The position numbers and the translations under genes are program-made. From Deltaproteobacteria bacterium (GTDB lineage Bacteria > Desulfobacterota > DSM-4660 > Desulfatiglandales > B25-G16), in NCBI GenBank assembly GCA_020348625.1, contig CP070752.1, forward strand, positions 1,511,073 through 1,522,863: 11,791 nucleotides of DNA, given 5' to 3'. This document shows positions 1 through 6,871 of the stretch, one piece after another (the first letter of the stretch is position 1; every line of letters starts with the position of its first letter). The notes below the pieces were generated by a model. It worked only from the letters and a program-made list of their open reading frames with translations. It did not search any database and was not told where the DNA came from.

Positions 1-486
1 AAGAACACCATAGATGATGAATGGACTTGATGGTGGGATGATCGGCCCAATAGTGGAGGATGTAGCGGTAACCGCAGCAGAGAAGCTGCTATCATATCCC
101 TCCTTCTTCATGGACGGGATCAGCACTGATCCGATGGCGCTCGTGTCGGCGACCGCTGCACCGGTAATCCCGGCAAAAACCATGCTAATGAATACATTGA
201 TATAACCCAGCCCTCCTCTGCATGAACCCACCAAAATGTTGCAGAAAGCCACCAGCCTACGGGTCATTTGTCCAGCGCTCATGATGTTTCCGGCGAGAAT
301 GAAGAACGGGATGGCCATGAGCACGGGATTATCCATACCGGTGAATATCCGTTGGGCAACAAGCATATGGGGGATTTCTCCTTCAAAGAGAAATGCCACC
401 ACGGGAGTTAAACCGAGCACAAAGGCAATGGGCACCCCGATCACGAGGAAAAAGGCGAAAGAGATGAGTAGAGAGGCAACCAACAT
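1..486 (-). CDS. dctM: TRAP transporter large permease DctM, N-terminal part (cut by left window edge)
   Basis: This is the large membrane subunit of a tripartite ATP-independent periplasmic (TRAP) transporter, which moves a carboxylate substrate across the inner membrane using an ion gradient. The frame stays open to base 1 and gives 162 residues of a family usually near 425, so about 60% is missing. The visible part is strongly hydrophobic, with segments near residues 4-35, 53-70, 93-112 and 140-160. It carries the family signatures AGITGAAVADTSAIG (about 105-119) and GPIIPPS (147-153). The ATG at 484-486 is preceded by GAAAGG, which overlaps the dctQ stop codon; the gap to dctQ is only 5 bp, so the two are probably translationally coupled. 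It is the last visible gene of the dctPQM operon. The family is clear; the substrate cannot be read from this subunit. Confidence 0.93.
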   Translation of the reverse strand, partial: MLVASLLISFAFFLVIGVPIAFVLGLTPVVAFLFEGEIPHMLVAQRIFTGMDNPVLMAIPFFILAGNIMSAGQMTRRLVAFCNILVGSCRGGLGYINVFISMVFAGITGAAVADTSAIGSVLIPSMKKEGYDSSFSAAVTATSSTIGPIIPPSSPFIIYGVL

Positions 487-491
487 CCGGC

Positions 492-995
492 CTACCTTTC
501 AACCGGTTCGTTTCCGTATCCCCTATCAAGGACTATCGACCTCAATCGTTTATGCATGAAAGTGAGTTCATGGATGAGCATGATAAGGGAGCTGATGGGA
601 ATTGCCAGGTATGGCCATGCCATGGGAATGCGCATCGCAGGGCTGAGCTGATGGCGCGTTAGTATGACGAGATGGACACCGCCCCAGAGAATGACTATGA
701 GGAAAAGGGCAATAAAAACCGAAACAAGTAAGGCGGCCTGTGGCCTCATGCCTCCGGGAATTCTATCAACGAAGAACGTAACGGCGATATGTTCACCCCG
801 TTTCAGCGCAACACCGGCGCCGAGCAAAGAGGACCAAACCAGGCAATACCGCGCGAACTCCTCTGTCCAGAAAAGAGGTAGCATGAGGGCATACCTGAAT
901 AGCACCTCCACGAAAACGACGCTGGCCATCACGGAGATTATCACCAACAGGGCAGTCTCCGCTATCCTGTTAATAATAGTGCTCGTCCGCTCCAT
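492..995 (-). CDS. dctQ: TRAP transporter small permease DctQ
   Basis: This is the small membrane subunit of the TRAP transporter, 167 residues, the usual family length. It pairs with DctM and docks the binding protein. Four membrane segments are visible at about residues 14-35, 50-65, 85-108 and 123-145. Family hallmarks are present: an RYAL...FWTEEFARY stretch (about 34-50), the GAGVALKRGEHIAV loop (about 59-72) and the SPAMRIPMAWPYLAIP stretch before the last helix. The ATG at 993-995 lacks a good Shine-Dalgarno sequence; the only AAAGG lies about 30 bases upstream, so the true start could be elsewhere or translation could depend on dctP. It lies 44 bp after dctP and 5 bp before dctM in the same direction, as expected for one operon. 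Confidence 0.93.
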   Translation of the reverse strand: MERTSTIINRIAETALLVIISVMASVVFVEVLFRYALMLPLFWTEEFARYCLVWSSLLGAGVALKRGEHIAVTFFVDRIPGGMRPQAALLVSVFIALFLIVILWGGVHLVILTRHQLSPAMRIPMAWPYLAIPISSLIMLIHELTFMHKRLRSIVLDRGYGNEPVER

Positions 996-1039
996 AGTGG
1001 GCTTTTTGACCGGAGGTGGATAGTACCTTTGCAGGTGGA

Positions 1040-2029
1040 CTATTTCGTTCCACCGATTTCCGCTATGAGCGGCTTCCAGTCTGGGTACTGTTTCATGTAT
1101 TTCTCATAGACAGGCTGAGTTGCTTTGAAGAAAGCGCTTTTGTCAACAGTTCTTACATCCATCCCCCAAGCCTTCAGATCCTTAAGCTGCCTCTGCTCGT
1201 TATCCCGAATAATGCTTCTCTCAAAAGCGGCTACTTGGACAGCGGTTTCGATGAAGAGCTTCTGCCATTCCGGCTTTAGAGACTGAAACCTTATTAAGCT
1301 CATGGTCAAGGGTGCTGGGGAATAGAAGTGCCCGGTCAAGCTCAGGTACTTCTGGACCTCGTTCATTTTATAGGCGTGGATGATAGCTACTGGATTCTCC
1401 TGCCCATCGATAACCTTTGTTTGCAGCGACGTATAAACCTCACCCCAGCTCATGGGGACCGCCTGGGCCCCGAGCTGACGGACAGAATCGAGATGTACGG
1501 GGTTTTCCATGGTTCGAAACTTCAACCCCTTGAAGTCTTCGGGCTTTAGCAATGGGCGGGCCGAGTTGGTGAAGTTTCTAAATCCATTCTCAAAAAATGC
1601 CAGTCCCTTGAGTCTACTTTTCTCCAAATTATCCAGTAGACTGCGTCCAATAGGCCCGTCAAGTACTGCATCGACATGGCTGTAATCACGAAACAGGAAC
1701 GGTAAGTCCAGGACCATCATGCTCGGGCTAAAGCCGGAGATAGGGCCTGTGGCGGTTACCGCTAGATCGATGCTCCCGATTTGCATCCCTTCAAGGACTT
1801 CTCTCTCTCCCTTTCCGAGCTGACCCCCCGGAAAGACACGTATCTCTATGGACCCCCCGGTAGCATCTTTGATGCGCCTGGCGAATTCCATTCCCGCCAG
1901 ATTATATGCGTGTTTTACCGGGATCACCGTCGCAAGTTTTAGCTTGATCGTTTTCTGTTTTGCGCCTGCACTGAACGGCAATAAGACAGCTAACAGCAAC
2001 CAGAGAACGAATAGATGTTTTTTTCTCAT
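1040..2029 (-). CDS. dctP: TRAP transporter periplasmic substrate-binding protein DctP
   Basis: This is the extracytoplasmic solute receptor of the TRAP system: it binds the substrate in the periplasm and delivers it to DctQM. I start it at the ATG at 2027-2029 because GAGAGG sits 6 bases upstream and the protein then begins with a classic signal peptide (MRKK, a hydrophobic run to about residue 20, cleavage near AGA/KQK). An in-frame ATG at 2065 would bury this signal behind 12 extra residues. The mature part shows DctP signatures: ENGFRNFTNSARPL (147-160), the FRTM segment with Arg172, the usual carboxylate-binding arginine, and the GAQAVPMSWGEVYTSLQ...DGQENP block (187-213). The length of 329 residues is normal. 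It is the first gene of the operon and divergent from the IlvD-like gene, so a sugar-acid or hydroxy-acid ligand is plausible but not proven. Confidence 0.94.
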   Translation of the reverse strand: MRKKHLFVLWLLLAVLLPFSAGAKQKTIKLKLATVIPVKHAYNLAGMEFARRIKDATGGSIEIRVFPGGQLGKGEREVLEGMQIGSIDLAVTATGPISGFSPSMMVLDLPFLFRDYSHVDAVLDGPIGRSLLDNLEKSRLKGLAFFENGFRNFTNSARPLLKPEDFKGLKFRTMENPVHLDSVRQLGAQAVPMSWGEVYTSLQTKVIDGQENPVAIIHAYKMNEVQKYLSLTGHFYSPAPLTMSLIRFQSLKPEWQKLFIETAVQVAAFERSIIRDNEQRQLKDLKAWGMDVRTVDKSAFFKATQPVYEKYMKQYPDWKPLIAEIGGTK

Positions 2030-2035
2030 GTCAGG

Positions 2036-2041
2036 CCTCTC
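2036..2041 (-). promoter_or_regulatory. Ribosome binding site deciding the dctP start
   Basis: Read on the minus strand this is GAGAGG, six bases before the ATG at 2029. It favours that start over the upstream in-frame ATG at 2065, which has no comparable site, and the choice is confirmed by the signal peptide that begins at once. Confidence 0.7.
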
Positions 2042-2053
2042 ATCATGTGGAAT

Positions 2054-2066
2054 GTTGAATGTCAAC
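2054..2066. repeat. Palindrome GTTGA-ATG-TCAAC upstream of dctP
   Basis: Perfect 5-bp arms around 3 bases, centred about 31 bases before the dctP start, where a repressor could block transcription or early elongation. A regulator-binding role is inferred from position only. Confidence 0.4.
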
Positions 2067-2095
2067 GTGAACGGTTTGTTCTCTTAGGGATCCTG

Positions 2096-2108
2096 TTACA
2101 TAATGTAA
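2096..2108. repeat. Palindrome TTACAT-A-ATGTAA, candidate operator
   Basis: Perfect 6-bp arms around a single central base. On the minus strand it overlaps TTTACA, a possible -35 box for dctP. Its centre is 42 bp from that of the 2054-2066 palindrome, about four helical turns. The symmetry suits a dimeric regulator such as a GntR-type protein, but no regulator gene is in the window. Confidence 0.45.
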
Positions 2109-2121
2109 AAACGCACCTTGG

Positions 2122-2143
2122 CTTCAGTTTCCCACATCTGAAG
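2122..2143. repeat. Inverted repeat CTTCAG-N10-CTGAAG
   Basis: Perfect 6-bp arms with a 10-base spacer, next to the 2096-2108 palindrome. It could be a half-site pair for a regulator or a weak hairpin in a leader transcript. Confidence 0.35.
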
Positions 2144-2284
2144 GGTGGTTCATGGGGACCAGCCCGCAAAAATTAGACTGATATTCATGTATATGGCACA
2201 CCATTGTCAAGGGCAAAATCCCTGCGAAATTGCAGTCTTCAATTGAATTATGGGCTGATGCCTTTTGCAGCGCTTTAGGAACAT

Positions 2285-2307
2285 GCATTCAAAAACATTG
2301 TGAATGC
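2285..2307. repeat. Inverted repeat GCATTC-N11-GAATGC
   Basis: Perfect 6-bp arms separated by 11 bases, about 140 bp upstream of the promoter of the IlvD-like gene. The location suits an activator site or a distal operator; that role is inferred. Confidence 0.35.
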
Positions 2308-2442
2308 CGTATCTCGATTTCCCGTGAGTCAGACGAATGGCGATCTCTCACGCTAATTGCATGGCAAGAAAGAGCTCCCCCGTCCGGCCGAAGAGATGGA
2401 AATCAAATTTTGAAAGGTTGGGGTCCAGAAAGGCCCCACCCC

Positions 2443-2471
2443 TTGACACGTCAGTAATGCTACCCTATACT
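2443..2471 (+). promoter_or_regulatory. Sigma70-type promoter for the IlvD-like dehydratase gene
   Basis: TTGACA at 2443-2448, a 17-base spacer and TATACT at 2466-2471 make a near-perfect housekeeping promoter. Transcription would start near 2478 and give a leader of about 95 bases before the ATG at 2572. The AGTAAT just after the -35 box recurs in the promoter at 4292. Confidence 0.75.
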
Positions 2472-2571
2472 TCCGCTACCTGTCAGCGGATTTTACTGGT
2501 TCATTTCTGCCTTGTATTGTTCAGCCTTTTTTGTGCTATGCGGGGAAGCTTTAATTTCTAGGAGTTCAAGC

Positions 2572-4209
2572 ATGCGTTCAGATAAGTTAAAGAAAGACAT
2601 CGAAACACTGCCCCACCGGGCACTGCTTCTCAGTACGGGCCTGACTGCTGAGGATCTTGTTCTCGGCAAACCCTTTATTGGCGTTGCCAACAGTTACAAC
2701 AATATTATTCCGGGGCACATTCACCTCAACGACCTGACCCGGGAGGTCAAAAGGGGCATAAGGGACGCCGGCGGAGTTCCCTTGGAATGGGGCGTGCCAG
2801 GTGTTTGTGATGGCATTGCTATGTTCATAGAGATGAGGCTCAGCCTCCCGAGCAGGGAACATATAGCAGATAATATTGAAATAATGGCCCTATCCCATTC
2901 CATGGATGGTTGGGTCGGGGTCACAAACTGCGATAAAATCACACCCGGAATGCTTATGGCGGCAGGAAGGCTCAATATTCCCACCATCATATTTACTGGC
3001 GGGCCGATGAAGGCGAATATAATAGACGGAAAGAAGCACCATCCTATCGAGGGTTTTGGTTTTGTCGGTCAGGTTAAGGGCGGGAGATTGGCGCCAGAGG
3101 AGGCTGAAAGCCTTCTCCCACTCATGACGTGTGGGGCAGGTTCGTGCGTTGGTCTGTACACGGCAAACACCATGGCAGTAGTGACAGAGGTGTTGGGGAT
3201 GTCGCCAACCAGATGCGCCACAACGCTTGCGATTGATCCTCTAAAGAGGGAACAGGCGTATGAATCGGGTAGAAGGATAGTTGAACTCGTCAAAAAGGAT
3301 GTAAAGCCCCGGGATAGAATGACCAAGGAGGCATTTGAAAATGCGATACGGGTCGATATGGCCATGGGAGGCTCGACGAACACGGTCTTACACATCCCGG
3401 CAATAGCAGCGGAGGCCGGCGTTGATATCGACATAGATATGTTCGACACTATTTCGAGGCAAACGCCGAATCTGTGCTCAGTAATCCCCGCCGGGCCCCA
3501 TGAAATGGCAGACATTGACAGAGCAGGCGGCGTTCCGGGAATCTTGAATCGACTGAGGGATGCACTGAAGGATGCAGCGACTTTAAACGGAAAGAGCATA
3601 AAACAAATAGCGGAAGAGGGCAGAGTCCTTGATAAAGACGTTATCAGGACTAAGGATAACGCCTGCTCGCCTGAAGGGGGCATAGCGGTGCTCAAGGGAA
3701 ATATCGCCAACAGCGCCGTAGTAAAGCAGACTGCCGTGCATAATGATATGATGGTCCACTCAGGGCCGGCTCGAGTGTTCCATAGGGAAAGGGATTTGCT
3801 CGATGCGATTGAAGCAAAGGATATTTGCGAGGGAGATGTGGTTGTGCTCCCATTTCAAGGGCCAGCAGGGGCACCGGGAATGCCCGAGATGTTAACTCCC
3901 ACCGATGCACTCAAAGGAGCGGGGTACACGAGGGTGGCCCTTGTTACGGACGGAAGGTTTTCAGGTGCGACAACGGGGCCGTGTATCGGCCATGTTGAAA
4001 TGGAGGCTCATAATGGCGGAGCAATCGGGGCAATAAGAGACGGTGATATCCTTGAGATCGACATTCCAAGCCGAAAACTAAATGTCGTGCTCAATGCTTC
4101 AGAGATCAGGGGGAGATTGAAAAACGTTGTCAAACCGGAGAGGAACCTCACACCGCTCCTGAAAGCTTATCGGGAGAGATTTACAGGTTTGAACTGTTAC
4201 GGAAAGTAA
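2572..4209 (+). CDS. IlvD/Edd-family dehydratase (dihydroxy-acid dehydratase-like, divergent)
   Basis: An iron-sulfur dehydratase that removes water from a 2,3-dihydroxy acid to give a 2-keto acid; the family covers branched-chain amino acid synthesis (IlvD) and sugar-acid breakdown. It has 545 residues. I start at ATG 2572 because AGGAG (2560-2564) lies 7 bases upstream; an upstream in-frame start at 2512 lacks one. Visible hallmarks are NCDKITPGM (119-127: cluster ligand Cys120, Lys122), GSCVGLYTANTM (190-201: Cys192), GGSTNTVLH (266-274) and TDGRFSGAT (459-467: Ser464, likely base). The segment PGH (47-49) stands where [2Fe-2S] members have PCN, which points to the oxygen-sensitive [4Fe-4S] type seen in E. 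coli IlvD. The usual DGIAMGHEGM loop reads DGIAMFIEM, one residue shorter, and GPKGGPGMREM reads GPAGAPGMPEM. I therefore suspect a paralogue with another substrate, possibly that of the divergent TRAP system. Confidence 0.85.
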   Translation: MRSDKLKKDIETLPHRALLLSTGLTAEDLVLGKPFIGVANSYNNIIPGHIHLNDLTREVKRGIRDAGGVPLEWGVPGVCDGIAMFIEMRLSLPSREHIADNIEIMALSHSMDGWVGVTNCDKITPGMLMAAGRLNIPTIIFTGGPMKANIIDGKKHHPIEGFGFVGQVKGGRLAPEEAESLLPLMTCGAGSCVGLYTANTMAVVTEVLGMSPTRCATTLAIDPLKREQAYESGRRIVELVKKDVKPRDRMTKEAFENAIRVDMAMGGSTNTVLHIPAIAAEAGVDIDIDMFDTISRQTPNLCSVIPAGPHEMADIDRAGGVPGILNRLRDALKDAATLNGKSIKQIAEEGRVLDKDVIRTKDNACSPEGGIAVLKGNIANSAVVKQTAVHNDMMVHSGPARVFHRERDLLDAIEAKDICEGDVVVLPFQGPAGAPGMPEMLTPTDALKGAGYTRVALVTDGRFSGATTGPCIGHVEMEAHNGGAIGAIRDGDILEIDIPSRKLNVVLNASEIRGRLKNVVKPERNLTPLLKAYRERFTGLNCYGK

Positions 4210-4291
4210 GACGAGGCTTCTTAAGTAAAAGGATTCTAAGGCCTGTCAAAGGAAAGGAATACTTGGTTTCGGAGTTAGATAAGGTATGTGC

Positions 4292-4320
4292 TTGACACAG
4301 TAATCCCTTTCTCTTATGCT
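4292..4320 (+). promoter_or_regulatory. Sigma70-type promoter for the acyl-CoA ligase-like gene
   Basis: TTGACA at 4292-4297, a 17-base spacer and TATGCT at 4315-4320. Transcription would start near 4327, leaving a leader of about 150 bases. The sequence GTGCTTGACA around the -35 box also occurs at 7938-7947. Confidence 0.65.
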
Positions 4321-4332
4321 CCATCCTTCCGA

Positions 4333-4345
4333 TGTAAGCCTTACA
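4333..4345. repeat. Palindrome TGTAA-GCC-TTACA just after the predicted start of transcription
   Basis: Perfect 5-bp arms around three bases at roughly +7 to +19 of the promoter at 4292, a classic position for a repressor site. A second small palindrome, CTTGT-GATG-ACAAG, lies at 4422-4435 further down the leader. The regulatory role is inferred. Confidence 0.35.
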
Positions 4346-4479
4346 GTGCCGTCCGAGGTGAAACGAGATTGCAGGGGGACAATAAGTTGTTTTTGCCTGA
4401 ATGAAGGAATCTTCAGCACCACTTGTGATGACAAGGGTTTCGAGTAACCTGATCAGACTGGATTTCGGGGAGGAGAATA

Positions 4480-6009
4480 GTGGATATAGCTTCGCAGGCT
4501 GACTTTGAGCTCGTCTTACAGAAGGATTCGTTCCAATTCCCGGGAAACCTGGGAGCATTGCTGGATCATTTTGCCGACCTTTATCCCAATCGAGATGGTA
4601 TTGTTGTGCCAGATGAGGTGCTGAGCTTTCAAGAGTACCGCGATCGGGTCTGCCGCATGGTGTATGGCCTCCAAAAGCTCGGTTTACAAAGAAATGATCG
4701 ACTCCTGCTCATATCACCCAACACCTTAAACTATGCCCTTGTCGCTTTGGCTGTCTTTCGGTTGGGCGCTGTTTTGGTGCCCGCTAATCCCCGAATCGGA
4801 CACTATGAGCTGGCTCATTTTTTGTCCGAAACCGGGCCCAAGGTTGTCATGTGTGAAGCCAGTGCAATCGCGAGCCTCTATAAGGCCTATGAGTTCATCA
4901 ATGAGACCCCGATATCCCCCCGTATCATAACCCTTGATGAAAAGGCCGCCTCAACCACGTTTATTGGGGAACTTGATCTATCCGTACCGAGCAGCACTTG
5001 TGAGGTCATGGAGCCCGATGACAGCGCCATGATTGTATATACTGCTGCCATAGACGGATATGGCCTCGGTGCAGAGCTTACCCATGCCTGTCTTTTCTAT
5101 GATGCTGTCTCTGTTGCGGATGAGGCGTTTAAAGACGATGGTTCGGAATGTGAAGTGGTTGTATGCATACTACCCCTCTTTCACACCTACGGCTTTACCA
5201 CAGGGTTTCTAACCCCGCTGGCAGGAGGCATGACCTGCTTGTTGCTCAATACCGCCATGGGCGGGAGAAAGATTGTGGGCACTATGGAGGCCTATGGTGC
5301 GACGCAGGTTTTTACCGTCCCGGCCATATACTTCTCAATCATGAAACCGCTTTCTGAGAAGCCCGGACTCTGCTCGCAGCTCAATAACCTGACGAGCGGC
5401 GGCATAGCAATTCCCATGAAACTCCTTCAGGGTTACCAAAGACAGTTGGGGCTGTACATCAGCGAAGGCTATGGGCTCACAGAAACCTCACCTGTAGTAA
5501 CCTGGAACCGAGCTGACCGGGCTCCCAAGTTTGGAACGGTTGGCTATCCCTTGGCCTGTTGCCAGGTGAAGGTGGTTGATGATGCTGGCAAAGACCTTCC
5601 CCCGGGGCAGGAAGGAGAGGTGCTGGTGAGAGGGCTTAACCTTTTTTCCGGATATCTCAATCAACCTGAACACACCCGGAATGCCTTCTTAGAAGATTGG
5701 TTCAAGACCGGCGATGTCGGACATTTGGACGATGAGGATTATCTTACCATCACAGGCCTAAGAAAGGACATGATCAACATACTGGGCCTGAAGGTCTATC
5801 CCAAGGAGGTGGAACGAATTCTCGGCTACCACCCCGCAATCCGAGAAGCGCGTATTTGGGGCCAGTGGGATGAAAAATTTGGATATATTGTTGCCGGTGA
5901 GGTTTTCCCAAAGCCCGGTCACGCAATGAGCACAAAAGACTTACAGATGTGGTGCAGAGACAATCTCTCCCCGTACAAGATTCCCCGGAAAATCAAGATT
6001 AATTCCTAA
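4480..6009 (+). CDS. AMP-dependent acyl-CoA synthetase/ligase-like protein with degenerate ATP motif and short C-terminus
   Basis: A 509-residue member of the ANL (acyl-CoA synthetase) superfamily, whose members activate carboxylic acids with ATP and transfer them to CoA. The start is GTG, set by GGAGG (4469-4473) six bases upstream. The N-terminal domain carries the HTYGF segment (235-239), the A5 motif EGYGLTETSPV (329-339) and FKTGDVG (408-414). The C-terminal domain begins near GLRKDMI (426-432) and VYPKEVE (439-445). Oddities: the P-loop, normally like YTSGTTGKPKG, reads YTAAIDGYGLGAELTH (187-202), without the Ser/Thr cluster and the lysine; the usual GRxKD reads GLRKD; and the protein stops at PYKIPRKIKINS, before the segment with the catalytic lysine (PxxxxGK). 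None of the three frames beyond the stop restores that segment. Either adenylation is lost or the enzyme is specialised. Confidence 0.85.
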   Translation: MDIASQADFELVLQKDSFQFPGNLGALLDHFADLYPNRDGIVVPDEVLSFQEYRDRVCRMVYGLQKLGLQRNDRLLLISPNTLNYALVALAVFRLGAVLVPANPRIGHYELAHFLSETGPKVVMCEASAIASLYKAYEFINETPISPRIITLDEKAASTTFIGELDLSVPSSTCEVMEPDDSAMIVYTAAIDGYGLGAELTHACLFYDAVSVADEAFKDDGSECEVVVCILPLFHTYGFTTGFLTPLAGGMTCLLLNTAMGGRKIVGTMEAYGATQVFTVPAIYFSIMKPLSEKPGLCSQLNNLTSGGIAIPMKLLQGYQRQLGLYISEGYGLTETSPVVTWNRADRAPKFGTVGYPLACCQVKVVDDAGKDLPPGQEGEVLVRGLNLFSGYLNQPEHTRNAFLEDWFKTGDVGHLDDEDYLTITGLRKDMINILGLKVYPKEVERILGYHPAIREARIWGQWDEKFGYIVAGEVFPKPGHAMSTKDLQMWCRDNLSPYKIPRKIKINS

Positions 6010-6125
6010 CTCGTAGAATCCGCGAACGCCTCACTCCATGCGGCAGCCTGCCCAGTCCGCCATAGCTCTTGCGGGAGACCGGCAGCCTGGTTTGTGAGCT
6101 GATGCGGTTTTGGATCTACTCATCA

Positions 6126-6145
6126 GGACATTTTCATTGATGTCC
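6126..6145. repeat. Inverted repeat GGACAT-N8-ATGTCC upstream of the HAD gene
   Basis: Perfect 6-bp arms with an 8-base spacer, about 50 bases before the HAD start, inside the 184-bp gap after the ligase gene. It may be a regulator site or a leader hairpin. No convincing promoter is visible beside it. Confidence 0.3.
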
Positions 6146-6193
6146 AGGAAGATCTGGTCTAATCTTGACCCCTTGAACAGAAAAAGAGGATAT

Positions 6194-6847
6194 ATGCTTG
6201 CGGAGGCGGTGATTTTCGATTTTGATGGCACCCTGGTCCATCTTAATATCGACTTCAAACTCATGCGTCAGGAAGTGGAGGGGCTCTTAGCTGAATATGG
6301 CCTGGACCCGGGACCTTTCAAGGGTTTGCTGATACTCGAAATGATCGACGAAGCGACAAGGCTTCTCTCAAAACACGATCCGCTCAAAGGTCAAGAGCTG
6401 CGCGATAAGGCCCATGAACTGGTCACCGAGCATGAAATAAGGGCGGCAAGGAATGGCAGGGTATTTCCGGGAGTGATTGACATGTTCGGAGCTTTAAAGA
6501 ACCGTGGCATGAGAATCGGCGTTATCACCAGAAATTGCGAGACAGCCGTTAAGATGGTTTTTCCGGATATCGAGCGTTTCTGTCACGTGTTCATTCCGAG
6601 AGACAATATTACCCATGTCAAGCCACACCCTGATCACCTGTCCGTGGCCTTGAAAGAGATGGCCGTCTCCAAAGCTGATAGATGTGTAATGGTTGGGGAT
6701 CACCCCATGGACATCGAAGGGGGCAGGCGTATGGCGATGAAGACGATTGGCGTGCTGACGGGAAGAACGGGACGGAATGAATTCCTGGAAGCTGGTGCCG
6801 ATCTCGTATTAGACAGTGTAACGGAGATTCCCGATTACCTTTTTTGA
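6194..6847 (+). CDS. HAD-superfamily phosphatase, phosphoglycolate phosphatase-like (Gph type)
   Basis: A 217-residue haloacid dehalogenase-type hydrolase that probably removes phosphate from a small molecule in the cytoplasm. All four HAD motifs are present: I, DFDGT (Asp9 nucleophile, Asp11); II, GVITRN (Thr112); III, the lysine of HVKPHP (Lys143); and IV, GDHPMD (Asp169, Asp173). The stretch between motifs I and II (about 16-95) is helical in character, fitting the C1 cap of subfamily IA, to which Gph belongs. I start at ATG 6194, where the protein begins MLAEAVIFDFDGT and GAGGA lies just upstream with a short spacer. In-frame ATGs at 6110 and 6140 would add 28 or 18 residues before the core and lack good ribosome sites. 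The AIR-synthase-like gene follows within 12-24 bp, so the two are probably cotranscribed. The substrate is unknown. Confidence 0.88.
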   Translation: MLAEAVIFDFDGTLVHLNIDFKLMRQEVEGLLAEYGLDPGPFKGLLILEMIDEATRLLSKHDPLKGQELRDKAHELVTEHEIRAARNGRVFPGVIDMFGALKNRGMRIGVITRNCETAVKMVFPDIERFCHVFIPRDNITHVKPHPDHLSVALKEMAVSKADRCVMVGDHPMDIEGGRRMAMKTIGVLTGRTGRNEFLEAGADLVLDSVTEIPDYLF

Positions 6848-6871
6848 TGCGCAGGAAAGGTGAGCACAGTT

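Larger units (their letters stand above)
2030..2571. other. Divergent control region between dctPQM and the IlvD-like gene
   Basis: I see no credible gene in these 542 bases: the short open frames lack ribosome sites and family resemblance. The region holds the start signals of both flanking units. Four inverted repeats are visible at 2054-2066, 2096-2108, 2122-2143 and 2285-2307. A near-consensus rightward promoter lies at 2443-2471. A weak leftward promoter is possible, with TTTACA (minus strand) overlapping the 2096-2108 palindrome and TAAGAG 17 bases further on. A GC-rich imperfect hairpin (GGTTGGGG facing CCCCACC) lies at about 2417-2438, just before the rightward promoter. Confidence 0.6.

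Noticed and set aside
2230..2561. Two short plus-strand open frames in the divergent control region
   Set aside because: They overlap each other and the promoter at 2443, have no ribosome sites and show no family resemblance.
2512..2571. Upstream start for the IlvD-like protein adding 20 residues
   Set aside because: There is no ribosome site before 2512, the extra residues are unlike the family, and AGGAG stands ideally before ATG 2572.
3069..3710. A 213-codon open frame on the minus strand inside the IlvD-like gene
   Set aside because: It lies wholly antisense to a clear conserved enzyme, is serine/alanine/proline-rich in the way of shadow frames, and has no ribosome site.
6041..6089. Direct repeat CGGCAGCCTG (6041-6050 and 6080-6089) as a possible attachment site or element end
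   Set aside because: It is only 10 bp, in a short gap between ordinary genes, with no integrase, transposase or composition change nearby.
6010..6110. A frameshift hiding the missing C-terminus of the ligase-like protein
   Set aside because: All three forward frames after the stop were read; none gives a PxxxxGK(I/V) segment, so a simple frameshift does not explain the short end.
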